Source: Agelas oroides (Eukaryota > Porifera > Demospongiae > Agelasida > Agelasidae). Taken from it: a DNA stretch of 64,000 nt. Positions within the stretch are counted from its first letter, which is position 1; each line of letters opens with the position of its first letter. The notes beneath the pieces are model-generated. The model was not told the origin of the DNA. It saw only the letters and a list, made by a program, of their open reading frames with translations, and searched no databases. A program made the position numbers and the translations under genes. Below are positions 50,501 to 58,959 of this stretch, piece after piece. Location of the stretch: contig OX422183.1 in the NCBI GenBank assembly GCA_949130485.1, positions 29,369,316 through 29,433,315 of the forward strand, given 5' to 3'.

Positions 50501-52692
50501 CAGTGTTGCATTATTTGGATAGCTGTGACATAGTCATTGTGAAGACAGCACGTGAGTCCTCACGTTGAACTATAGGGGGACTTACATTATATAGTATGAA
50601 AGACTACATACTGATACACTGCTGGATTTGTATAGCTTGTGCATTCAGAAGAAAATTTGCAATTCACTTGGCAAGTGTACCAATTTGTGAATCATTTTGG
50701 CTACTCCTGTAACTAGTATGCTTTACAATTTGTTTCTCCCACTTCATCAGAGAACTCTTCTGTTTGGAGCAGCTAAACGAGGCCATAAAGACACAGTGGT
50801 ATACCTTGTTGACAGTGGAGCTGATATCACCCTCAAAGATACTATGGGAGTAAGTACATGTATGTAACTACAGCACTGCTGATTTCATTTTCAGTGAAAA
50901 ATTTATTTAAGAGTGTCAAAAATGCTTTAGTCACAGAGAAAGCCTTTTCTATCGTTGGTCATCAGTCCTCTCCTAACAAAGCATTTGCAATTTTGCCTGA
51001 TGACTCCGCACCTTATAACTCCCACCATGCATCAAGCATGGTTGCTGAGCTTCTTAGTCTGACTGCAGCAGGGTCCTAGGAGGACAAGTACTACAAGTTG
51101 TATTAAACACTGATAATACAACTGTATTAATCAGTCTTGAATTACACTTGTCTGGGATTTGTTGATATCACATTTGCTTATTAAATTCCATGTTTTATTA
51201 GTGAATGTTTCATTCTTTCCATCAGAGGACTCCCCTGGATATAGCAAAAGAAGAAGGTAACGTGAAGATAGTGGAATACCTCAAGAAAGTGTCGAGGGTA
51301 AGTATATAAGACTGTACTGCTGATCCAGGTTAGCAGGTAATAATTACCTTTCATTTGATCCCACTGGTCCTTATAGGCTGCATTGTTGAGAACTTTGATT
51401 AGCTTGTCCATGCCATATAGACAAACGGATTTACTTAAACTTGCACATAATGGCATGGACAAGCTAATCAAAGTTCTCAACAATGCAGCCTATAAGGACC
51501 AGTGGGATCAAATGAAAGGTAATTATTACCTGCTAACCTGGATCAGCATGGTAAGGTCTACTTTCGGAAGACTGCTTAGCACACAAGCTGAGCCGTGAAA
51601 CCTTTGCCTGTACTCAAAATATAACTATAAATGGCTACATAGGTGCTCACTCAGGCTCCCTCCCCATCAATACATTACTTCTTTATTTTTTCACACTAAT
51701 AAGGCTATCCCTGGACTATCTGCACTTCAACTTCATACCATGTATGTAGTAGATGCAGAGGTATATTCTATGTGAAATGTAAAAACCTGCATCTATGAAT
51801 GTACATCACTGCATGGTTGTCGTGAGACTACAATATAGCAGACATCAGATAGCTACATGTGTTCCAGACTGGTGCAACTGTTGAGGTCCAGGCTTCTTAG
51901 TCTCTGCTCCATTATCTCCTCCTTTTTTCAGGCTCTCTGGCTCTCACGTCACTTGAGCCTTTGTTGGCATTAACAAAGCATCTCTGCTAGCTTTTATGCT
52001 GATCCACACCATGTGAACTTGGATGTTTCTGCATCTCTTTCACCCCTTTGTTGTTTATGGTCAATGGTGGTGTGGTCTTTAACACACCAAAATAAGCAGC
52101 AACTGGAATGAATGGTTACATGTGCTATGGCTTTATGTAATGCACATATGTAATCTAACAATAATATTTAACCCAGTGAACAAAAACGTACAAACGGACT
52201 TACAAACAGACAGTGAAATTTTGTATAGACTACATTTAGTATGAGGCTTTTCAGGTTTGCGGACAAGTACCCTGCCTACCAATGTTTTACACACCACTGA
52301 CACTGTACCCCCCCCCCCTCCCACACACACACACACACACACACACAAACACGCACACACGTGCACATCACCACACTATCACACATACATGCACAGAAGC
52401 CACAGGGAGAGGAGGAGGTGGAAGGGACAACAGTATAAGAAATAATGAACATATAATTAAGGTAATTGCAGCCCAGTATGCAAGAGAGAAGATTCATGTA
52501 AACAGAGCAACTATACCAGTAATACAGAAATCACTTGGAATCCAATCTGAGTCCATATTACATAGTGCTATGGTGCACCTAGTGAAGGTCTCGTTCACCA
52601 ACACTGAGTGTGGGAAAGTGGTGCTAAATGGTAAAACTCTTATGGTCTCTGAGTTTGCTCTTTGCTCCTTCATTTATTCATATTTGAAGTAG
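32501..52692 (+). CDS. receptor gene 2: Ig-like / FN3 / sushi transmembrane protein with ankyrin-repeat cytoplasmic region
   Basis: Exons: 32501-32552 (leader core), 34860-35207 (Ig-like), 37960-38265 (FN3), 38476-38570 and 39657-39909 (split FN3), 40667-40975 (FN3-like), 41767-42015 (sushi), 43630-43721 (transmembrane), 44351-44383, 44827-44859 and 45070-45108 (juxtamembrane), ten ankyrin exons 45681-51297, then tentative 51377-51518 and 52472-52692. Extracellular modules use phase-1 introns; after the membrane segment every exon to 51297 is phase 0, and no stop interrupts about 906 codons from 34860 to 51297. The extracellular part parallels receptor gene 1, while the cytoplasmic part is unrelated to that gene. 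It should be a type I surface protein with an intracellular ankyrin scaffold. The start codon exon was not found. That one transcript joins the membrane half to the ankyrin half is inferred from phase continuity and lack of any stop or promoter between them. Confidence 0.75.
32693..33660. repeat. tandem array of 255-310 bp units, about four copies
   Basis: Units starting near 32693, 32948, 33232 and 33541, each with T(A/G)TGGTTT.ATCTCTCTTG. Most units also contain GGTAGGGATGATG... and CCATCCTTACATC, matching the palindromic MITE at 25.6 kb. Lies in the first large intron of receptor gene 2. Confidence 0.85.
33660..34850. other. intron sequence; partial MITE
   Basis: A fragment opening TACCGTATAACTGG (about 33658-33790) is related to the ACCGTATAGC MITE at 23.4 kb. 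The rest shows no supported gene. Confidence 0.45.
34860..35207 (+). CDS. gene 2 Ig-like exon
   Basis: 116 codons, phase 1-1, acceptor TTTCTCTCCAG. PGDTFTFRCTVTG, TTWKVAG and VECFGPANNVD parallel gene 1 residue by residue, with the same Cys-Trp-Cys order. Confidence 0.86.
35208..37959. other. intron; contains GGAAT-rich foldback
   Basis: A palindromic element at about 36365-36930 has TGCTGGAATGCAATATGGAA on the left and a matching complement on the right. Nothing else is supported. Confidence 0.55.
37960..38265 (+). CDS. gene 2 FN3 module 1
   Basis: 102 codons, phase 1-1. NITVSWTLSGGDSADFYLI and YEYNITVRGVNCGSQEG match gene 1 exon 19430-19128. Confidence 0.87.
38476..38570 (+). CDS. gene 2 FN3 module 2, first half
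   Basis: 95 bases, phase 1 to 0. VPAAPSSCNITLLYDQSS opens it and TTWDLIP closes it. Donor GTATGT. Confidence 0.83.
38881..38920 (+). other. orphan signal-peptide-like exon in a gene 2 intron
   Basis: ATG-initiated MFLLLAIILTICNG followed directly by a GTGAAG donor in phase 1, the phase needed to join Ig, FN3 or sushi exons of this family. It lies in the phase-0 intron inside FN3 module 2, so joining it to the next exon (39657) would break the frame. Confidence 0.4.
39657..39909 (+). CDS. gene 2 FN3 module 2, second half
   Basis: Phase 0 to 1. NPVDPQGACQGPRGVTRQYQ to DSVSVAAENVVGFG. An alternative acceptor six bases upstream (CCCTAG) would add two residues in frame. Confidence 0.85.
40667..40975 (+). 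CDS. gene 2 FN3-like module 3
   Basis: 103 codons, phase 1-1, same length as in gene 1. Contains AHCQVQYGTDPTYMDLPY and KSSTTYYYNVSAVSG. Confidence 0.86.
41767..42015 (+). CDS. gene 2 sushi (CCP) domain
   Basis: 83 codons, phase 1-1. RCTDRG, IPDGLVC, AVYICNNGF and RVCQSDANWNGSTPHC give the four-cysteine sushi pattern. Fifteen residues longer than the gene 1 exon at its N-terminal side. Confidence 0.87.
42451..42590. repeat. (CATT)n microsatellite
   Basis: About 35 units. Its uninterrupted frames are not genes. Confidence 0.97.
43630..43721 (+). CDS. gene 2 transmembrane exon
   Basis: 92 bases, phase 1 to 0. DQIGSVVGGIIGGVVGGF then IGVLLTIIVMVVL: a single glycine-rich hydrophobic span with GxxxG-like spacing, which in other receptors favours helix packing. 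Donor GTAAGT. Confidence 0.83.
44351..45108 (+). CDS. gene 2 juxtamembrane exons (three short phase-0 exons)
   Basis: 44351-44383 codes LTKKRMHQGKE, with the basic cluster expected just inside the membrane. 44827-44859 codes LQVVELPSQAE. 45070-45108 codes EAKKDKAFSKLPE and ends at a weak GTAAAA donor. All have AG acceptors and keep phase 0, joining the membrane exon to the first ankyrin exon. Confidence 0.6.
45681..51297 (+). CDS. gene 2 ankyrin block: ten repeats, one per exon
   Basis: Exons 45681-45773, 47053-47151, 47339-47437, 47596-47694, 48349-48447, 48520-48618, 48760-48858, 50071-50175, 50751-50849 and 51226-51297, all phase 0. Most are exactly 99 bases (33 residues). Typical content is RTPLHMAVKGGHMDIVEYLI and WTPLHIAAKQGQQDMVQYLI, with DINIKD at the repeat end. 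The first exon (NLHKAAEMGQMSRVI) is a capping-type repeat and the last (RTPLDIAKEEGNVKIVEYL) is shortened. Ankyrin stacks bind proteins; the partner here is unknown. Exon-per-repeat structure fits growth by exon duplication. Confidence 0.9.
48887..49131. mobile_element. 237-bp TTAA-flanked MITE in an ankyrin intron
   Basis: TTAA at 48887-48890 and 49128-49131, ends TTTCCTGTTTCTGGTT and AACCAGAAACAGGAAA. Lies in the intron after the seventh ankyrin exon. Confidence 0.82.
51319..51547. repeat. perfect 97-bp inverted repeat with 35-base spacer
   Basis: 51319-51415 and 51451-51547 are exact reverse complements by eye. The right arm carries coding-like sequence (KLIKVLNNAAYKDQWDQ) and a GTAATT donor. 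Confidence 0.93.
51377..51518 (+). CDS. gene 2 tentative exon across the palindrome
   Basis: Acceptor TCCTTATAG at 51376 and donor GTAATT at 51519, open in phase 0 to 1, so it continues the ankyrin frame. Content from the right arm, LLKLAHNGMDKLIKVLNN, looks like a diverged helical repeat. The first 39 bases are antisense copy of its own 3' end, so the true exon start is uncertain. Confidence 0.35.
52322..52362. repeat. (CA)n microsatellite
   Basis: CA repeat with interruptions, after a short C run. Confidence 0.9.
52472..52692 (+). CDS. gene 2 tentative terminal exon
   Basis: After GTAATTGCAG an open stretch in the needed phase 1 codes AQYAREKIHVNRATIPVIQ and ends LCSFIYSYLK then TAG. No domain recognised. 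Phase agreement with 51377-51518 is the only link. Confidence 0.3.
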
Positions 52693-52816
52693 CTAGTAAA
52701 GTTGCTCACTGCTAAACGTTTTAGCTGCAACTCAAATTTGGTATGACATATTGGGCTGATGATGAGGTATTCAGCCTTGTGAAAAGTATGGATATCATAA
52801 CTCAGTGGATTTTTCT

Positions 52817-52890
52817 GTTTTGTTTTGTTTTGTTTTGTTTTGTTTTGTTTTGTTTTGTTTTGTTTTGTTTTGTTTTGTTTTGTTTTGTTT
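52817..52890. repeat. (TGTTT)n microsatellite
   Basis: About 15 units of the pentamer. Confidence 0.96.
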
Positions 52891-53028
52891 CGTTTTTAAG
52901 CGGTAACTGCATCTCAAGTATAATAGCACAGAAATACACTCCTGAATAAGACTCATCCCAAAGGCAAAATATTGAGATTAAGTTTATTTGAGCCACTCGG
53001 CTGTCTACTGTAAAAGTGTCTATGGCGA

Positions 53029-53230
53029 ACGCGGACCACCCGCAGCAACGATGGACACACCAGCTACTTCGCGGAGGCGCCCTGCTTCCCCGCCCCTCAA
53101 TGCTGAAGCTTGCCAGCCTACTGCTAGTGTCGAGAGCATCTCTCCGCCTCGCGTTCTATGCATGGCGACGCCTTGCGCTTTGCGCTCGGCCCCCACACCC
53201 CCCCCCTCCCCCCCCCCCACCGTAGATGAA
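53029..53230. other. GC-rich island, no gene recognised
   Basis: Markedly GC-richer than its surroundings, with several open frames on both strands that look compositional. Ends in a C-run. Confidence 0.4.
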
Positions 53231-53239
53231 ACCCCGGCA

Positions 53240-55020
53240 GCACTTTGTTGAGTTGCCATGTATTGCAATTAAAAGGGTATTATGGCATCATGGCTAGTTT
53301 GGCCACTGTAAAATCCTGGGTCACTTGGGTCTCAATCATTGGTGGTAATTGTTTGGCCCCATTTAACGGCCATGGATATACCTTAGCTTTAGCACTTGAA
53401 CTATGGACACTTCACTGACAACTGTGAAAGACCAAAATATGTAGTAGGCATATGCAAGCACTTGTATATGGCTGGCTTTTGCCAGTTGTACAAATTTTTC
53501 AATGTGCATCTGAGGGGGTACAAAAGCCAGAGTATAGGAGGCAGATCAATGAAGCCACTGATGGAAGGTCGTGTCAACGCTGTGGTTGCATTCTAAATAG
53601 CGAGTGTCTACAAGTCATTAAACTGTGCACACTGTATGTGTATTGTATTTGTTTCATGCCACTGTTTTTTAAAGGCTATACTAATATTACATGGCCAACT
53701 CATGTCTTATTCACTCCTTGAACTCTGAGGGAGAAGCACTGAGCCCTAAGTTGAGCTATATAGCACTGAGTTTTCAGGCAGTACAGGCTGTGAATAGTTT
53801 GTATGTAGTGTTTCTTGACATTATTTGACAATTGTTTATTTTTGTCTTAACAGGATTGAGTTATATAATTATGAAACACTGTTAGTTACACAGATGTTTG
53901 TATAGTAGACAGTTGGCTAGCTTGACCACATTGATATTTAGTAATATAAATTGTATCGTACTCTGTCACTTTGTACAACGTATATTTTGTAACAACTACT
54001 GTAATTGCACTTCTCATTTATCTTAGATACTAGTTCAGAACTGTAGTGTAATTGTATCATGCTTGAGTTTTCTTGTATACCAATGCAGCAGGTTTGATGC
54101 TTTTTAATTGTTCAGCAGCTCCTGCATATATAGAACGGAAGACATGCAGTCATAAGACGCACGGACATTTCAGAAAAGAGTGCATGATGATGTCTTTTTT
54201 ATTAAAATATCATAAAGAATTGAGAATGTCTGATGGACAGCTGGCTAGCATGTTTATCTGGACTTTGTGGGTGTTCAAATACATGCAAAGTCGTCTACTT
54301 CTGTAGCAAGGACCTACGTGAATGTAAATGCCAGACAATGCCTGCAGACAAATCATGCACACTAAATCAATGCTATTCTTCAACTCCACAGAAAATAATA
54401 GCCTCATTACTATGTAACTTTAAGGTAGCAGGTAGCAATTTTCTCTTCCCAGTGGCAAATTTCTATCTGAAGGACCCTTTTCAAACTTAGTCTCTGCATG
54501 ATGTGTTCTGCTAACAAACTGCGCATGCATGAGTGGGTGAAGTTAAACTCTCAAACTCTAAGCTAACGGGAACAACAGTGCTTACAGTGTTCCTACTAGC
54601 AGCTAAAAATGGCAAAAGCTGCCAAAACTCATAAATATTTTGCAAATGTAAGAGAAACATTCAAAAATGCCAGCAAAATATATATATTAACCCTGCATGC
54701 ATTACACAATGCATATACCAGTGTATACACATATAAACTATTGGCATTTTTTTTTTACAACAACATAGTCTCACAAGCCACAAAGAAAGTAAGGGTCTGG
54801 TCATACTACAACTGTCTCCAAAAAAGATGGTTTTGACTGTTCTGCTAAATCTAGGTAATCCATGACAATGCAATCTAAAAAAAAAAGAGTGATTGCAATT
54901 GGATGCAGCAACATTCTACTATAGTGACAATTCTATTGTTGCAGCATGATCGATCGACTAGATCCTTCCTCATTATGCAAATGGTAGGGTGTGAAGGACT
55001 AACTACTAACATAAGAAGGA
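53240..55020. other. no gene recognised
   Basis: Short frames at 53452-53721 and 54073-54306 have no recognised domain and no consistent splice context. Confidence 0.4.
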
Positions 55021-55024
55021 CGGT

Positions 55025-55428
55025 ATTGGCAAATAAATATCACGTCGATCCTGGTCTGACTTTGTAAATCAGTGACTACCTCGGTTGTAGTAGCAACGTT
55101 TCTATGGAATGGCTTTGCAAAAGATTCACTTTCATTTCTACTGAAATGAATGGTGCATCTTTTGTAACCTATATGTTCACAAGTTCACATCTTCAGAATC
55201 AAACGTTAACTTTAAGAAGAAAAGAAATTGGCAAATAAATATCACGTCGATCCTGGTCTGACTTTGTAAATCAGTGACTACCTCGGTTGTAGTAGCAACG
55301 TTTCTATGGAATGGCTTTGCAAAAGATTCACTTTCATTTCTACTGAAATGAATGGTGCATCTTTTGTAACCTATATGTTCACAAGTTCACATCTTCAGAA
55401 TCAAACGTTAACTTTAAGAAGAAAAGAC
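55025..55428. repeat. 202-bp tandem duplication, two near-identical copies
   Basis: Copies at 55025-55226 and 55227-55428, identical as far as I can read. Each starts ATTGGCAAATAAATATCACG and ends in AAGAAAAG. Recent event or assembly duplication. Confidence 0.92.
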
Positions 55429-55788
55429 AATTTTCGTGTCCATTTGTGCATCTTCACTTCCTGTTTGCATAACAGAGAAAGGAAGCATGGGAGATCTTGT
55501 CATGTGCAGCTATGTCATGTAATATCAGGCAGACAGGTATAGTCTCATGAAGGGGGACTTAGCATTGACCAGTCCCTGAGTACCAAACAAGATGTGTTGA
55601 TGCGGCCTTCAAGGTTTGGACAAGGATAGTCTTGCAACACAGACCGACTCTTGCAAATAGGAAGGGTCTGGTGAACTGTGTTTGCAAGCATATCGACTAC
55701 ACTGTACAGTGTGGTCCAATCATGCTGCAGTACTTTGGTGCATGACACATTACAATGTTTCAGTAGCAACAATGACAAAGACCCAAGT

Positions 55789-56788
55789 ATGGTGGCCGAG
55801 GGGTATAATGGGCTTCACGCGTGCTTTTCGAAATTACTATGGGAAAATTTCAACTGTGATTACAATGCTCAACTTTCAACTGCGATTCAACTTTTCAACA
55901 GCGATTCGTTATTTCTGCTTCCAAAACTCAATCACCATTTTAAATGCTCAACTGCGATTTCAACTTTCAACCGCGATTCGGTTTTTCAACTCTCAACTGC
56001 GATTCCAACTTTCAACTGCGATTCGGTTTTTCAACTCTCAACTGCGATTCCAACTTTCAACCGGGATTTGCATTTTCAGCCTGCTTGATTCCAACTAGTT
56101 GAGAGTTACTAAAATTTTTTTACTAGAATTACTGGACTTTATCCTTACACACGTGGGCCATGGGAGAGATGGTTGGAAGGCTACCTAAAACACATGTGAG
56201 CCGCTTATGGTAGTTAGCTTATCATTCAGCTGAGCCTGTGTTCTTCCAGCCACCTCTCAAAATGGCACGTGGCGAAGTTAAACTGTTTAGTAATTATGTA
56301 TTTAATTCTAATAAATAATTTTGATAATCGTCATTTATAAACTGCAGTTGGAATTACAGTTGGTCACTGAATGCAAATCGCTGTTGAAGTTGGAATCGCA
56401 GCTGAGCGTTGAAAGTCGAATCGCGGTTGAAAGTTATAATCGCAGTTGAGCGTTGAAAAGCTGAATCGCGGTTGAAAGTTAGAATCGCAGTTGAGGGTTG
56501 AAAAGTCGAATCGCAGTTGAGGGTTGAAAAGTCGAATCGCAGTTGAGGGTTGAAAAGTCGAATCGCGGTTGGAATGGCAGTTGAGAGTTGAAAAACAGAA
56601 TCGCGGTTGAAAGTTGAAATCACAGTTGAGCGTTGAAAATGGCGATTGAGATTTGGAAGCAGAAATAACGAATCACTGTTGAAAAGTTGAATCGCAGTTG
56701 AAAGTTGCACGTTGTAATCGCAGTTGAAATTTTCCCTTAGTAATTTCGAAAAGCGCGCGTGAAACCTACTATACCCCTCGGCCACCAT
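55789..56788. mobile_element. 1000-bp foldback element with internal tandem repeats
   Basis: Ends ATGGTGGCCGAGGGGTATA and its complement. Both arms carry many copies of TTTCAACTGCGATT variants in inverse orientation. The flanks ACCCAAGT (55781-55788) and ACCCAAGA (56789-56796) match at 7 of 8 bases, suggesting a hAT-like 8-bp duplication. The open frames inside are repeat-derived. Confidence 0.8.
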
Positions 56789-57134
56789 ACCCAAGACATC
56801 TTCCTCACTACTGCAAGAGCTATAGAAACACATCAAATATACTTCTAGGGAAGCGTCCTTTGCAACAGGTATTTCAAGAGTGCAATATTTGAAATCTGGT
56901 TATGTCATGTAGCTAATTGCATTCCAGTGCAGGGAGACGTGGCTTGTATAAACAGTTCACTAGACCCTTCCCTTTTTGTGAAAGTAGCTGGGTCTGGCTT
57001 GTGAGACTAGACAGACATTACAAGCAAGGGCCTCGAGATTGTTCATGGACATGGGCATGGCCATGTTCTATCTAGCTACCTTCCTTCTACCATGACATCT
57101 GTAGTAACCTGCTACTAGAATGTGGGTTCGGTTT

Positions 57135-57653
57135 CAGTGGCGGATTTAGGGGGTGCAAATGCACCCCCCTTTGGCGGCTAGTAATGTATTTTTGCGTACA
57201 TAACTGCACGAGTCCATCAAATGATTATGCAGCAGTGGCATGCAGTAACAACAACCAGGCACAGTTACACACTCACGTATCAGTTCCTTACTGATCTCCA
57301 GACGTTTGACTAGGCCTAGAGTTGCTTCGAGATATTTAGTTCGGACTTCCAGCTATTTTAAACAACTCACTAGCTAGCTACCAGTCAGTAGTTATGTACG
57401 TAGCTCGTAGGTACTAGGTAGGTAAACATTTCAAATTTTTTTTGTACACTTAATTGGAACGGGACTTTGCCAACACCATGTGGTCTGCGTCTTAGTCTCT
57501 AGCGCTAGACAAGTCACCTTTGTCTAACTTCATTACTCAGGTCAGACAATAATTACGTGTGTCATGAATGCATTCACGTGACCGGAAGTGGGCGTGGCAA
57601 CCAAAATTTTCCGGCCGTGCACCCCCCTTTCTAAATTTCTAGATTCACCACTG
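57135..57653. mobile_element. 519-bp MITE with 5-bp target duplication GGTTT
   Basis: Ends CAGTGGCGGATTTAG and CTAGATTCACCACTG, each with a C-run just inside (GGGGTGCA and TGCACCCC). GGTTT flanks both sides (57130-57134, 57654-57658). Confidence 0.82.
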
Positions 57654-58384
57654 GGTTTCAATCAATGAAATATCTGGGTACAGAAGTGAGACTTACAGAA
57701 ACTAGGGAGACTGAGAGACTAGAGAGAGACTAGAGAGAGACTAGAGAGAGAACTGATAAAACTGTACAAACCCAGACTTGAATACTCATGAATCGAGTGC
57801 ATACATAACTAAATATAGAATAGTAACAATAAAACAGTGACATCACACGACATCCCATGCTTGACGAGCTCTCCAATGCAGGTCTTATCACACCGTATCT
57901 GCATACTAGTAAGCAATCAAATACTGGAGACAATGATGGTTTGGAAATCAGGCTACGTTCATGGGTCAATAAGTTAATTTTGTACAGTGAAACTGTCAAG
58001 CTCTCATTTGCTCTGAGAATAAGCTGTCAAGCAGGCCGAATGGTCAAAGTTTAAGAACCACTGTCTCAGCTGTGACTAGCTACAGTAACTTTGGGGTTGA
58101 CATACTAATTCAATCATTGTGGCACACTTGGCATCTACTGCTCACTTTGCTTGATGCTGTATGAAAGCCTCAGTCTGGCTCCGCGAGACTACATCTTGAT
58201 GCTCCCAATTGGTAGGTGTACAACTCAAAGTTCAAAGTTCACATGCGTTAACGCATGCGCAGTTTGTTAGCAATGCACATGCACGAAATTCGCAACCGGC
58301 CCATCTCCGTGTCAGCACGAGACAAGGTCATGCCTACGGCTCCACCAACCGGATGCGGCATTCAGCCTGTACCTAACAGGAACC

Positions 58385-58391
58385 TATAAAA
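58385..58391 (+). promoter_or_regulatory. TATA-like box of unknown relevance
   Basis: TATAAAA in a GC-richer stretch (58240-58460). Open frame pieces follow at about 58650-58880 but no gene is recognised. Confidence 0.15.
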
Positions 58392-58959
58392 TGCGCCTCC
58401 GTCAGCCAATCAAGTGCGAATTTTGACACCAGATGCGTAGACTGGTTGCTGTTCACCAGGCTCATTTTAACAAAGGCCTGGCTTTGGCCAAGATCATCAA
58501 GTTGAAGTTTGCCTTTGCCCAAAACTAAACTTCCACAAGTTCCTGTAAGTTTTGCTGCTTTTATAGTTTTAATTTTTCTTTTTCTTTACGTGCGTGTGTA
58601 CGTGTGTTTGTCTGTTTGCTTTTTTGTCTGTTTTTTCTCGTATTTATACTTTGGCTAAGTCTTCAGATCCATCAGTTGAATGTGTGGACCAGTCTCTGTC
58701 TGGCGTTGCTTTGGACGATTTGACGAAATTGTAACTATGCAAAGATATGATCCACGAGTTATACCTGCGGCTACAAATATTAGTAGAAGGACGGTCCTGT
58801 AAATGCTCCAATGGTGCCGAAAACCGTCCATCAAAAGAAGTTTCGCTGTCCGACAATTGGCAAAGCATTATTTGTTGTTGTTATTATTATTTTTTTTTTT
58901 GTGTGTGTCGGATTGACCAATACTCTTACACGAATAAAAAGCGATATTAAAGAGGACTC

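Noticed and set aside
52743-52996. Open frames rich in FVLFC or NKTKQ
   Set aside because: Translation of the (TGTTT)n microsatellite.
53016-53268. GC-rich overlapping frames as a gene
   Set aside because: Proline/alanine/arginine-rich in all frames, no splice or start context, ends in a C-run; compositional.
55678-56836. Long open frames on both strands around 56 kb
   Set aside because: Produced by the in-frame 14-base repeat motif of the foldback element; no domain.
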